Shown here one piece after another: positions 7,974-16,624 of a stretch of DNA of 64,000 nucleotides (the first letter of the stretch is position 1; each line of letters starts with the position of its first letter). Position numbers and translations under genes: made by a program. Source of the DNA: Brucella thiophenivorans (lineage in GTDB: Bacteria > Pseudomonadota > Alphaproteobacteria > Rhizobiales > Rhizobiaceae); assembly GCF_002252445.1 (NCBI RefSeq), contig NZ_NNRJ01000052.1, forward strand, positions 1 through 64,000, given 5' to 3'. The notes beneath the pieces were generated by a model. The model had not been told where the DNA came from. It made no database searches and saw only the letters and a program-made list of their open reading frames with translations.

Positions 7974-8537
7974 GATAAACTCCCAATCGATTTTTTAGTA
8001 AGATGAAAATTATCACCACAAAATGTCAAGAAAAAACACAAGGAATTTAGCAAAACCAAAACTTTTCACACAGACTTGATGAGGTCCAGAAATAGCATTC
8101 CCGACCACCTGCCTTAAAAGAAATCAAATTGCTCGAAATCAGTTCAATATGTACAAATTGCAATCATTCTGCATTAAAATTGCAATTTTAATAAATAAAA
8201 ACAGTTATTTAATGGATTTACGGTTTCGTAAGCAGCACATCGAAATACCAAAAAGGGATGTATTTTGTTATAAATTCTGGCTGCGTGAAGCGCATGAAGT
8301 CATGCAAAATTCGCAACAAAAGAATTTAATAACCATTAAATCACAACCGGCTAAATTTTAGGATGGACAAAATCCATTGAAGGCGATGATATAGTTGCTA
8401 ACAAGGCCAAGGCCTCTATCCCGCATGATTTGTGGCCAAGCCGACAAAGACTCAGCGGGATCTCACTTATCTAAAACGCGCCCCCGAAATTGGGTTTACC
8501 TTTCGGAATGCGCATAAATCTGCTGGTGGAGAATTGC
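7974..8537. promoter_or_regulatory. Long AT-rich divergent promoter region
   Basis: 564 bp between the divergent oxidoreductase and hexosaminidase genes. It is markedly more AT-rich than its surroundings and contains no convincing gene. It includes a perfect 20-bp palindrome (8173-8192), an extra AAATTGCAAT copy at 8155-8164, and the 10-mer acacaaggaa at 8036-8045 that also occurs at 12611-12620 just before the locus regulator. Promoters for both operons are expected here; individual -35/-10 elements were not assigned. Confidence 0.6.
8173..8192. promoter_or_regulatory. Candidate operator: perfect 20-bp palindrome
   Basis: ATTAAAATTGCAATTTTAAT reads identically on both strands. Its core AAATTGCAAT (8177-8186) is repeated 22 bp to the left at 8155-8164, which is two helical turns away, consistent with co-operative dimer binding. 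The cognate regulator is not known. Confidence 0.45.
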
Positions 8538-10451
8538 ATGCCTAGCCTATTCCGACTTGAAAATTCGTGGATCGCAAATCCCGCACCAGCCGGAACCATG
8601 ACAATCGAAGTGTTTAACCTGTCGGATGAAACACTCACCGATTTCTCACTTTGCTACACCAGCATCACCCGCATTGTTGGAGAGCCGCAGATCACGAACG
8701 GACACTTTGTCCTGCATGATGGCAGCTTCAACGAAATAGCTACGCTCAAAGGCTTCGCATTGAAGCCGGGCGAAACATGGACTTTGAGCGTCGCACCACT
8801 TAATCGCTCACCGTTCCATGTTAATGACGGAGCGAAGACGGCTTATCTCAAATGTGCTGATGGCCGTTTGATCCACATTGAGACCGGCGAATTAGCGCTT
8901 TCGGGACAGAACCTCCCTCTGCCCGGCCCGCGCCTGCCGGAAGGCCGTCTTACGCTTCCGTTTGCTCTGCTGCCATGGCCCGTGAAATTCAATGCTGAAG
9001 CAGGCAGCACGCCAATTGCATTGCATCCCGCAGAGGGCACAGATCTTTCGGGTCTGCGTGCACTTTCGCTGGTTGAGGAGCTTCATGCGCGACTGTTCCC
9101 GCAAGCCCGTCAGGTATTTTCGCTCAAGTCTGTCGAAGGCGGTCGCGCTGTTGCGATCAAATCCGACGCGAGCATCAAGAAGAGCGGCTTCGCAATCGAT
9201 TTCACGGCTGAGCTGATCACAGTTACAGCCTCTGATGCCGATGGCACACGCCATGGTCTTGTCGCGCTCGCGCACATTCTTGACGGTGCAAAACAAGATG
9301 CAGAAAGCTTCAAATTCCCGGTTTCGGGCCGCATTGAAGATGCACCACGCCATGATTGGCGCGGCTGCCTGCTTGATGTGTCGCGTCATTTCTGGACGCA
9401 TAATGAAGTCACGCGCTTTCTCGACATTATGGCCTGGTATCGCCTCAACACGTTCCACTGGCATCTGACCGACGACGAAGCATGGCGCATTGAAATCCCA
9501 GAACTGCCGGAACTGACAGGGATTGGCGCAACCCGCGCTCCGAATAGCCCAATGCTGCCGCAGCTTGGCGATACGACTGAAACTTCGCACGGCTTTTATA
9601 CCCAGGAACAAATCCGCTTAGTGGTTGCACATGCGCAATCCCTCGGCATCGAAGTGGTGCCGGAAGTCGACATGCCCGGCCATTGCAAGGCGGTACTGAC
9701 CGCGCTCCCTTATCTTCAGGATCGCAATGAAGCCAATGAGTCTTACAAAACTGTTCAGGGCTTCACGAACAATGCGCTCAATCCCGCCATGCCAGCGACA
9801 TGGGAGTTTGTGAAGACGATCCTTGACAATATCGTCGCTCTCTTCCCCGGTCGCTATATCCATATCGGCGGCGACGAAGTGGCAGATAATTCATGGATTG
9901 GCTCGCCGCTTGCACGCGAATTGATGGAACGCGAAGGGCTTAAAGGCACGTTTGAACTGCAATCATGGTTCATGCGTAAGCTCAAGATCATGCTGGAACA
10001 GCGCGGCCGTGTTCTCGCTGGCTGGAACGAAGTCGCTCATGGTGGCGGCGTGCAGCCGGAAGGCACTTTGCTGATGGCATGGCAGGCACCGGAAATCGGT
10101 ATCGAGCTTGCAAAGCAGGGTTATGACGTCGTCATGACGCCGGGTCAGGCCTATTATCTTGATATGGCACAGTCGCATAACTGGTGGGAACCGGGCGCTG
10201 GCTGGGCGGGCGCTTCCACGCCGGAAGAAAGCTACGCTTACGAAGCTGCTGGTGATTTCCCACCAGAACTGGCGCAGCATCTCAAAGGCGTTCAGGCTTG
10301 TATCTGGTGTGAGCATTTCACCACGCACGCCTATTTCAACGACCTCACCTTCCCACGGCTACTGGCTGTGGCGGAAGCTGCGTGGACCCCGGCATCGGAA
10401 AAAGATTGGCTGCGCTTTGCTGTGCAGGCACGCCGTCATCCGCTATTCTGA
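8538..10451 (+). CDS. Beta-N-acetylhexosaminidase, GH20 family
   Basis: 637 residues. The N-terminal domain is followed by the GH20b-like segment and the (beta/alpha)8 catalytic domain beginning near RHDWRGCLLDVSRHFW. The catalytic Asp-Glu pair lies in HIGGDEVADNSW (D446, E447), and WHLTDDEAWRIEI is another family hallmark. It removes terminal GlcNAc or GalNAc from glycans. No signal peptide is evident, so it should act in the cytoplasm on oligosaccharides brought in by the ABC importer. An upstream in-frame TTG at 8490 is less likely; ATG 8538 has GGAG six bases before it. It heads the rightward cluster. Confidence 0.9.
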   Translation: MPSLFRLENSWIANPAPAGTMTIEVFNLSDETLTDFSLCYTSITRIVGEPQITNGHFVLHDGSFNEIATLKGFALKPGETWTLSVAPLNRSPFHVNDGAKTAYLKCADGRLIHIETGELALSGQNLPLPGPRLPEGRLTLPFALLPWPVKFNAEAGSTPIALHPAEGTDLSGLRALSLVEELHARLFPQARQVFSLKSVEGGRAVAIKSDASIKKSGFAIDFTAELITVTASDADGTRHGLVALAHILDGAKQDAESFKFPVSGRIEDAPRHDWRGCLLDVSRHFWTHNEVTRFLDIMAWYRLNTFHWHLTDDEAWRIEIPELPELTGIGATRAPNSPMLPQLGDTTETSHGFYTQEQIRLVVAHAQSLGIEVVPEVDMPGHCKAVLTALPYLQDRNEANESYKTVQGFTNNALNPAMPATWEFVKTILDNIVALFPGRYIHIGGDEVADNSWIGSPLARELMEREGLKGTFELQSWFMRKLKIMLEQRGRVLAGWNEVAHGGGVQPEGTLLMAWQAPEIGIELAKQGYDVVMTPGQAYYLDMAQSHNWWEPGAGWAGASTPEESYAYEAAGDFPPELAQHLKGVQACIWCEHFTTHAYFNDLTFPRLLAVAEAAWTPASEKDWLRFAVQARRHPLF

Positions 10452-10461
10452 TCCTCATGTC

Positions 10462-10483
10462 CTGCACGGTTATAGCCGTGCAG
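10462..10483 (+). other. Short hairpin between hexosaminidase and MFS genes
   Basis: Perfect 8-bp stem (10462-10469 with 10476-10483), loop ttatag. There is no T-run after it, so it may be a processing or attenuation site rather than a terminator. Confidence 0.4.
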
Positions 10484-10517
10484 CACAAAGCCTATTTTGG
10501 AAATAGTGGCGCACTGA

Positions 10518-11720
10518 ATGTCGACCTCGAGCCTCGATCTTGTCCGGCAATATCCGATCGTGCGAGCCAGCACGATCGCGATCCTGTTTTTTGGTTTCGC
10601 AGGGGCAGCAACAACACCTTATCAGCCGATTGTCGGCATTAAAGTCATCGGCTTAAGCGACTTCACCTATTCGGTCGTGGCTTTCTGTGCCGTTGTCGCC
10701 AATCTCGCGGCCAGCATTGCCATCGGATTAGTATCTGACCGCATCGGGCGTTATCGCGCGCCAATGATCATCGTCACAGCCCTTGGTGTTGTGGGCTTTG
10801 GCCTGATCTGGCTATTTCCAACGCCTTGGGTGTTTGCACTGGCGACTATTGGACCAATCGCGCTTTTTAACGTCGTCAGCACGCTTCTGTTTGCCAATAT
10901 CCGCAATCACTCTGCTGGAATGACGCCAATTGAACTCGGTGATTCCATCACCATTGTTCGCATGGCGATTTCGATTGCATGGATTCTTGTACCCGGACTT
11001 GTCGGTGCAGCACTCGCCGGAACTGGCTCTGCCCTCACCGCTTATTCCTTCGCAACATTGCTCGCGCTCGGCTGCTTTGCATCAATTGCCACATTGATGC
11101 CACATGATCACCACAAGAATCTTGAAAAAAGCCACAAAAAAGCCTCTAGTTTTGACGGCTTCAAGCGCCTTTTCTCACCTTTTGTCGTCACAAGACTGCT
11201 TGGAATCGCACTCATCACATCCGTTTTGCATGTGAACGCCATTGCACTTCCGCTGATCATTACAGGGCGCGGTGGTGGATCGGTCGAAGATGTCGGCATG
11301 GTCATGGGCTTCGTGGCAGGACTTGAAGCAATTCTCATGCTGGTATGGGCGCGTATTGGTCGCCGCCGAAGTCAGATCGGCATCTTCTTTGTCGCATCAT
11401 TGCTTTACGCAATCTATCTTATCTGGCTTGCATTCCTTACCACACGATGGGAGATTTACGCGGCATCAACGATTGGGGGGATTGGTGCAGCTGCAATCGT
11501 GAGCCAGCCAATAAGCTATCTGCTTGGCATCATTCACGATCGGCCTGGCCTGTCGGCTTCCCTGATCGCAATAAACATGTTTGTCGGCGGTGGCATCGGC
11601 ACAGCGCTTTTCGCTATTGGAACAAGCTTTGCTGGCTATGGAACTGTCACCATCATGGGGGCTATCGCAGGATTGGCCGGTGTCGCGATACTGGCAAAGG
11701 CAGAGTACAAGAAAAACTGA
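10518..11720 (+). CDS. MFS transporter (sugar efflux/uptake type)
   Basis: 400 residues with about twelve hydrophobic segments. The loop between helices 2 and 3, LVSDRIGRYRAPMIIV, is the standard MFS motif A. A central basic cytoplasmic loop (DHHKNLEKSHKKASSFDGFKR spans part of it) separates the two six-helix halves. General appearance is that of the SetA-like sugar exporters. It lies 66 bp after the hexosaminidase and 10 bp before cutC, so it belongs to the same operon. It may export surplus sugar or import the free N-acetylhexosamine. The direction of transport cannot be read from the sequence. Confidence 0.75.
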   Translation: MSTSSLDLVRQYPIVRASTIAILFFGFAGAATTPYQPIVGIKVIGLSDFTYSVVAFCAVVANLAASIAIGLVSDRIGRYRAPMIIVTALGVVGFGLIWLFPTPWVFALATIGPIALFNVVSTLLFANIRNHSAGMTPIELGDSITIVRMAISIAWILVPGLVGAALAGTGSALTAYSFATLLALGCFASIATLMPHDHHKNLEKSHKKASSFDGFKRLFSPFVVTRLLGIALITSVLHVNAIALPLIITGRGGGSVEDVGMVMGFVAGLEAILMLVWARIGRRRSQIGIFFVASLLYAIYLIWLAFLTTRWEIYAASTIGGIGAAAIVSQPISYLLGIIHDRPGLSASLIAINMFVGGGIGTALFAIGTSFAGYGTVTIMGAIAGLAGVAILAKAEYKKN

Positions 11721-11730
11721 GGGGATTGCT

Positions 11731-12480
11731 TTGAGCCGGATACTACTGGAAGTCTGCGTCGATGATGCTGAAGGCCTGGACGCCGCGATCAAAGGCGGCG
11801 CAGATCGGATTGAGCTTTGCGCAGCACTCGCAATCGGCGGGCTGACGCCTTCCATCGGTCTCATGCAACTTTCAGCCAAAGCGCCAATTCTGATCATGGT
11901 AATGATACGGCCCCGCGCTGGCAGCTTCGTCTGGACCGAAGATGAATTGCAGATCATGGAAGCTGAAATTGCAGCAACACGTGCCCTCGGCCTTGCAGGT
12001 GTTGTGATTGGTGCCAATCTGCCCGATGGCAAGCTTGATAAGCCTGCATTGCAGCGGCTAGTGAAAGCGGCTCAAGGCCTTGAAATTGCACTGCATCGCT
12101 CAATCGATCTGACACCTGATGCGGCAGAAGGGGTGCAAATAGCTATCGAGCTTGGCATCGACCGCATTTTGAGTTCAGGCGGCGCCTTGAAAGCCGTATC
12201 CGGCCTCGAACGCCTTGCGGAAATGCAGATTGCTTCCAAAAACAAAATCACCATCATGCCGGGTTCGGGCGTGAATATGGGGACACTTGCCGAGATCGCT
12301 GCGGCATTGCCTGATCTCACTGAAATTCATGCATCCTGCAGTGCGCCCATCGATGCGGATGAGATTCTGCTGAATTTTGGCTTCGCTGTGCCGGGCGCGA
12401 CAAGAACCACGGCAGCGAAAGTTGCCGAGCTGCGTACAGCTCTCAACGCCATTGCCGATGGCAGACAGCCACCTTCCTGA
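11731..12480 (+). CDS. cutC: CutC family protein
   Basis: 249 residues, a TIM-barrel protein. The start LSRILLEVCVDDAEGLDAA, then GGADRIELCAALAIGGLTPS and the C-terminal region ITIMPGSGVN match CutC, first described as a copper-homeostasis factor in E. coli. Its biochemical function is unsettled; copies inside amino-sugar operons suggest a role in carbohydrate metabolism. The start is TTG at 11731, ten bases after the MFS stop and just after a GAGGGGA ribosome-binding site. Longer in-frame starts would lie inside the MFS gene. Confidence 0.85.
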   Translation: MSRILLEVCVDDAEGLDAAIKGGADRIELCAALAIGGLTPSIGLMQLSAKAPILIMVMIRPRAGSFVWTEDELQIMEAEIAATRALGLAGVVIGANLPDGKLDKPALQRLVKAAQGLEIALHRSIDLTPDAAEGVQIAIELGIDRILSSGGALKAVSGLERLAEMQIASKNKITIMPGSGVNMGTLAEIAAALPDLTEIHASCSAPIDADEILLNFGFAVPGATRTTAAKVAELRTALNAIADGRQPPS

Positions 12481-12534
12481 TTTAAACAGCCATCCCTTGC
12501 TCAGGAATGGCCGACATACAAACGGAGCAAAAAT

Positions 12535-12620
12535 AAATTTGTGTTGAAATAAACAACTGACTTGAGAAATTTGTGTTGAAGTAAAATTTTCTTTTCAATA
12601 GAAAATTACGACACAAGGAA
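12535..12620. promoter_or_regulatory. Candidate operator: direct repeats upstream of the RpiR/DeoR hybrid regulator
   Basis: Two 19-bp direct repeats, AAATTTGTGTTGAAATAAA (12535-12553) and a copy with one change (12567-12585), lie exactly 32 bp apart, or three helical turns. A partial inverted copy beginning TTGTGT on the minus strand follows at 12601-12616. The site sits 50-100 bp before the regulator start, the expected place for auto-regulation of the operon. Confidence 0.55.
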
Positions 12621-12630
12621 AGGGCCGGAG

Positions 12631-13488
12631 TTGCAACCGACAGAAGACCTCTATCAGACTGTGCAAGCAGCAGTGCCGGAGCTTACTCCGAAGCTGCGTG
12701 GCATATGCCTGTTGATCGAAAACGATCCGGTAGGCTTCATTCGCTCAACTGCACGCGAATTGTGCAGCCAGCTTGGCACATCTGAGCCAACGCTCATCCG
12801 CTTCTGCCAGCGTTTTGGCTATGCGGGCCTTGCCGATTTCCGCATCGATCTTGCTTTGTCGCTTGCCCAGCGCCCCGGCCTGGTGCCCGCTGGTGTGGAA
12901 GCCAATCCGGTTGATCGTCGTGCCGTCAATTTCGACGCCAAGGATGCAATCGGACGCAAGGCAGTCAGTCTCCTTGAAGGCGATACCGCGGTGCTGTTCG
13001 ATAACGGCTCCAGCACCGAAAGACTGGCAGCACATCTGGGCGATCTTGCACCCCTTATCGTCATGACCCGCAGTCTCGACGTTGCGCAGACCGTGCTTCG
13101 CCACAAGCAGCATCAGGTGATGCTGACCGGCGGCAGCATCCGCCGCGAAACCATGTCGGTCTCCGGACGACTGGTCGATACGGCTCTTTCGGAAATGCGT
13201 TTCGACACCTTTGTTATGGGTGCGGATAGTGTTGATCCCGAAACAGGTGTGAGCACTTTTCTGGAAGACGAAGCCCATCAGAACCGCGCGATGATCGAGG
13301 CTTCTGGCCGTGTCATCGTTCTGGCCGACAAGACCAAATTCAGCAAACCACGGCTGCATCGTATCTGCGCAATGGATCGGATTACAGCGATTATAACCGA
13401 TATTGAGCCCAATCACGAAATAGCCAACCGCATCCGCGAACGCGGCGTGCGTGTCATCAGTACTCAAGAGGACGGCGTAAATGACTAA
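12631..13488 (+). CDS. Hybrid transcriptional regulator: RpiR-type HTH with DeoR-type sugar-phosphate sensor
   Basis: 285 residues. Residues about 1-80 form an RpiR/MurR-type winged HTH (LRGICLLIENDPVGFIRSTA, then LGTSEPTLIRFCQRFGYAGL). RpiR proteins normally carry a SIS sensor domain, but here the rest (about 95-275) is a DeoR C-terminal sensor: GDTAVLFDNGSSTERLA, the MLTGGSIRRETMSVSG motif and DKTKFSKPRLHRI. It should bind a phosphorylated sugar intermediate and control the aga-like operon it heads. Start is TTG 12631 with AAGGAAAGG 7-15 bases upstream. It overlaps agaS by 8 bp, implying translational coupling. DNA-binding sites are probably the direct repeats at 12535-12585. Confidence 0.8.
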   Translation: MQPTEDLYQTVQAAVPELTPKLRGICLLIENDPVGFIRSTARELCSQLGTSEPTLIRFCQRFGYAGLADFRIDLALSLAQRPGLVPAGVEANPVDRRAVNFDAKDAIGRKAVSLLEGDTAVLFDNGSSTERLAAHLGDLAPLIVMTRSLDVAQTVLRHKQHQVMLTGGSIRRETMSVSGRLVDTALSEMRFDTFVMGADSVDPETGVSTFLEDEAHQNRAMIEASGRVIVLADKTKFSKPRLHRICAMDRITAIITDIEPNHEIANRIRERGVRVISTQEDGVND

Positions 13489-14563
13489 ACTGGAAACGAG
13501 CCACACCTGGCAGGAAATTCATGCACAGCCGGGCATCTGGCAGGCTTGGGCAGCACCTCTTGCCACCCAGTCGGCTGAAATCCGTGAATGGATCGCCGCC
13601 AAGGGTATCAAGCGTATCGTTTTCAGCGGCGCAGGCACCTCGGCTTTCATCGGTCAGGCTCTTGCATCGGTCAAGGCTGGCGCGATTTCGCTTAACGCCA
13701 TTCCAACCACCGACATTGTTTCCAATCCGTCCGAAACGCTGTCTGATGATGGCGAACTGCTCGTCGTGCAGTTTGGCCGCAGCGGCAACAGCTCGGAAAC
13801 CATCGCAACGCTCGACCTGCTGGACGAGCATTTCCCGAAGGCTCACCGCCTCAACATCACCTGCAATGGCGAAAGCGCACTGGCCGTTCGCCCAGCAAAA
13901 GGCCCGGGCGAACAACGCGTCATCGTTCTGCCAGCAGCAACCCACGATCAGGCTTTTGCCATGACCTCGAGCTATACGACGATGCTTTTGTCGGCGCTCG
14001 CCTGCATTGATGGCACAGCTGATGTCGCCGACAAGCTAAACAATCTCTCGGCTGCCGGTGCTAAGGCACTTGCACAGCTCGACGCAACGCCTGCCCCGCA
14101 TCCAGACCGTGCAATTTTCCTCGGCTCCGGCGCATTGACCGGCGTTTCGCGCGAAAGCGCACTCAAGGTTCTGGAGCTGACTGCAGGTCAGGTCATGACC
14201 AACTGGGACAGCACGCTCGGCTTTCGCCACGGACCAAAGGCTTCAGTTGTCGGTAACACCCGTGTTGTGGTTTTCATTCACCCGGATCAGCACACCGCTC
14301 GCTATGATCGCGACATCGCAGTTGAAATTGCTCAGCAGTTCCCGACGGCGACGGTTACGACTGTTGGCGGCGAAGACTGTGATCTTGCGCTTGATCTTAC
14401 CGGCGACAGCCGCTGGGATGCCGTACTTTATGTGCTTCTGGCGCAGATATGGTCTGCCCGCTGGTCGGCAGAACTCGATCTCAACATCGACAATCCATTT
14501 ATTGATCAGGGCAACCTGACACGCGTTGTTTCCGGGGTTAAGATTTACCCCTTTGCAGCATGA
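13481..14563 (+). CDS. agaS: AgaS-type SIS sugar isomerase/deaminase
   Basis: 360 residues with two SIS domains. The start motif HTWQEIHAQPGIWQAW is typical of AgaS, and the phosphosugar-binding loops are FSGAGTSAFIG, QFGRSGNSSET and LGSGALTGVSRESALKVLELT. AgaS converts galactosamine-6-phosphate to tagatose-6-phosphate with release of ammonia; related proteins act on glucosamine-6-phosphate. The neighbouring deacetylase and PF08013 protein favour the galactosamine reaction. Cytoplasmic. It is translationally coupled to the regulator upstream (8-bp overlap) and to the ROK kinase downstream (ATGA overlap). Confidence 0.85.
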   Translation: MTKLETSHTWQEIHAQPGIWQAWAAPLATQSAEIREWIAAKGIKRIVFSGAGTSAFIGQALASVKAGAISLNAIPTTDIVSNPSETLSDDGELLVVQFGRSGNSSETIATLDLLDEHFPKAHRLNITCNGESALAVRPAKGPGEQRVIVLPAATHDQAFAMTSSYTTMLLSALACIDGTADVADKLNNLSAAGAKALAQLDATPAPHPDRAIFLGSGALTGVSRESALKVLELTAGQVMTNWDSTLGFRHGPKASVVGNTRVVVFIHPDQHTARYDRDIAVEIAQQFPTATVTTVGGEDCDLALDLTGDSRWDAVLYVLLAQIWSARWSAELDLNIDNPFIDQGNLTRVVSGVKIYPFAA

Positions 14564-15501
14564 AACACGAGGTCAGCATGATCTGCGGCGCCATTGATCT
14601 GGGCGGCACCAAAATTGAGGGCCGACTGTTCGACGCAAATATGGAAACGGTTCTGACACGGCGTATTCCAACGCCTGTCAGCGACTTTGAGGCCTTTATT
14701 GATGGGCTTTCGGCGCAGATTGAATGGCTGACCGAGACGGCGGGCAATCCAAATCTGCCCGTCGGCATCAGCCTGCCGGGCTGGATTGATCCGGCCAACG
14801 GACATGGCTTTGCATCCAACATTCCGATCACAGGTCGCGATGTCGGTGCAGCCCTCACCAAACGTTTCGGACGCAGCTTTCCGCTGATGAACGACTGCAT
14901 GGCTTTCGCCTATTCAGAAGCGCATGGCGGTGCAGCCGAGGGCAGCGAAGCGATGATTGGCCTGATTGTCGGCACCGGCATGGGTGCTGGTGTGGTCATC
15001 AACGGCGAGATTCCGCCGCGCTATAATGGTCTTGCACTGGAAATCGGTCACACGGGTATGCCTGCACGCATTCTAAGCGAGCAGAACATGCCATTGATCC
15101 CTTGCGGTTGCGGTAAGACGGGTTGCATGGAACGCTATGTTTCCGGCACGGGCCTTGCCGATATTTCCAAGATTAAGCTCAATGAGACCATTTCCAATCA
15201 GGAACTGACATTGCGCGCGTCCAATGGCGATGCGAACGCAGAAAAGGTTCTCGATGACTGGGCTGATCTGATGGCGGAATCGCTTCTGACCATGCAGCTT
15301 GTTGTCGATCCGGATTGCTTTGTGCTGGGCGGTGGCCTTTCCAATATGGATGGTGTTACTGAGCGCGTCTCAAAGGCATTTGAAAAGCGCAAACTCGGAC
15401 CCACACGCATACCCGCCATCAGAACTGCACGTTTCGGTGATAGCTCTGGGGCACGCGGTGTTGCGCTATATGCATTAAATAAAGCTGGAGAAAGCCAATG
15501 A
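14560..15501 (+). CDS. ROK-family sugar kinase (N-acetylhexosamine kinase candidate)
   Basis: 313 residues. The ATP-binding motif AIDLGGTKIEGRL opens the protein. The ROK zinc site is intact (H-TGMPARIL region, then PCGCGKTGCMERYVSG). The segment GISLPGWIDPANGHGFASNIP is the usual substrate-side loop. In this position it is expected to phosphorylate N-acetylgalactosamine or N-acetylglucosamine at C6, supplying substrate to the deacetylase encoded next. Four-base ATGA overlaps on both sides show tight coupling. The sugar preference cannot be decided by eye. Confidence 0.8.
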   Translation: MKHEVSMICGAIDLGGTKIEGRLFDANMETVLTRRIPTPVSDFEAFIDGLSAQIEWLTETAGNPNLPVGISLPGWIDPANGHGFASNIPITGRDVGAALTKRFGRSFPLMNDCMAFAYSEAHGGAAEGSEAMIGLIVGTGMGAGVVINGEIPPRYNGLALEIGHTGMPARILSEQNMPLIPCGCGKTGCMERYVSGTGLADISKIKLNETISNQELTLRASNGDANAEKVLDDWADLMAESLLTMQLVVDPDCFVLGGGLSNMDGVTERVSKAFEKRKLGPTRIPAIRTARFGDSSGARGVALYALNKAGESQ

Positions 15502-16595
15502 CCCGTCTTGTCGCCCCCGATTATGTCTTTCTGAACGGGCGGCTTCAGACTGGTCTGGTGGCCGAGATCGGCCAGCATGGCATCACCCGTCTTCGCCCGC
15601 GCAAATCGGATGAAACGCCGGACTTGACGCCGCGTGTGCTGATGCCAGCCTGCATCGACCTGCAGGTCAACGGTGCGGGCGGCATCATGCTGAACTCGGA
15701 AACCAGTGCAAAGGGCATCGCGCATATCATCTCGACACTGCGCAAACTCGGCACTGCTTGGGTTCTGCCAACGCTCATTACCTGCGAGCCGGAGCGCATC
15801 ATTCAGGCAGCCCATGCAGCCGTTGAATGTAAAGACATGGATGGCTTCTTCGGTCTGCACATTGAAGGCCCGCATCTCAACCCTGCCCGCAAGGGCACGC
15901 ATCGCGTTGAATTCATCCGCCCGATGGATGCATCCACGCTTGAAGCGCTGAAAATTCTGCGCAAGGCGGATGTGCCTGTCATGCTGACGCTGGCACCGGA
16001 AATGGTGCCGGGCGACACGATCCGCGAGATCGCTGATATGGGTGTCGTGGTTTCCGCCGGTCACACCAACGGCACGACGGAACAGGCCCGCGCCGGGCTT
16101 GCTGCCGGTGTGAGTTGTTTCACCCATCTTTACAACGCCATGCCGCCAATGACCTCACGTGAGCCGGGTGTGGTCGGCACTGCAATTGGCAGCGATGCTT
16201 TCGTCGGCATCATTGTTGATGGACATCATGTGACATGGGAAATGGTCGGCGTCGCATGGCGTGCGCGCCCAAAGCGTGACCGCATGTTCCTTGTATCAGA
16301 CGCCATGTCGACCATTGGCGGCCCAGATCATTTCGAACTTTATGGCGAGCGCATCGAAGTGCGCGATGGTGCACTCGTTAATGCAGCCGGTTCCTTAGCT
16401 GGCGCCCATATCGATATGGTCGGCTGCCTTGCCAATCTCGTTCAGCATGTCGGTGTGCCGCTTGAAGAAGCCATTCGCGCAGCCTGTGTTGTGCCTGCCG
16501 ATGTGATGGGCGTAGCTTCACCGAACCTTGGTGCCGAAACGCCACTGCCAGAGATTCTTGCTCTGGATAGCAATCTTCAGCGCATTTCTCTCTAA
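15498..16595 (+). CDS. nagA: N-acetylhexosamine-6-phosphate deacetylase (NagA/AgaA)
   Basis: 365 residues, amidohydrolase-superfamily barrel. Metal and substrate residues are visible in HIEGPHLNPARKGTH, SAGHTNGTTEQARAG, CFTHLYNAMPPMTSREPG and the late VSDAM motif carrying the catalytic Asp. It removes acetate from GlcNAc-6-P or GalNAc-6-P, giving the amino-sugar phosphate used by AgaS. Length is close to the family norm of about 380. It overlaps the ROK kinase by four bases. The symbol is given for the family; agaA would be right if the substrate is GalNAc-6-P. Confidence 0.85.
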   Translation: MTRLVAPDYVFLNGRLQTGLVAEIGQHGITRLRPRKSDETPDLTPRVLMPACIDLQVNGAGGIMLNSETSAKGIAHIISTLRKLGTAWVLPTLITCEPERIIQAAHAAVECKDMDGFFGLHIEGPHLNPARKGTHRVEFIRPMDASTLEALKILRKADVPVMLTLAPEMVPGDTIREIADMGVVVSAGHTNGTTEQARAGLAAGVSCFTHLYNAMPPMTSREPGVVGTAIGSDAFVGIIVDGHHVTWEMVGVAWRARPKRDRMFLVSDAMSTIGGPDHFELYGERIEVRDGALVNAAGSLAGAHIDMVGCLANLVQHVGVPLEEAIRAACVVPADVMGVASPNLGAETPLPEILALDSNLQRISL

Positions 16596-16624
16596 AATTT
16601 TCTTTCTATCTATGGAGTCCCATC

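Noticed and set aside
8149-8361. 70-codon frame in the AT-rich intergenic region
   Set aside because: Lys/Ile/Phe-rich composition reflects AT content, no ribosome-binding site, and it overlaps the palindromic operator candidate.
8892-9611. 239-codon minus-strand frame inside the hexosaminidase gene
   Set aside because: Antisense shadow of a clear GH20 gene; no recognisable domain.
12745-13506. 253-codon minus-strand frame opposite the hybrid regulator
   Set aside because: Antisense shadow; Cys/His-rich composition with no conserved motif.
15198-16127. 309-codon minus-strand frame opposite the ROK kinase and deacetylase
   Set aside because: Long, but fully antisense to two well-supported genes and without family signature.
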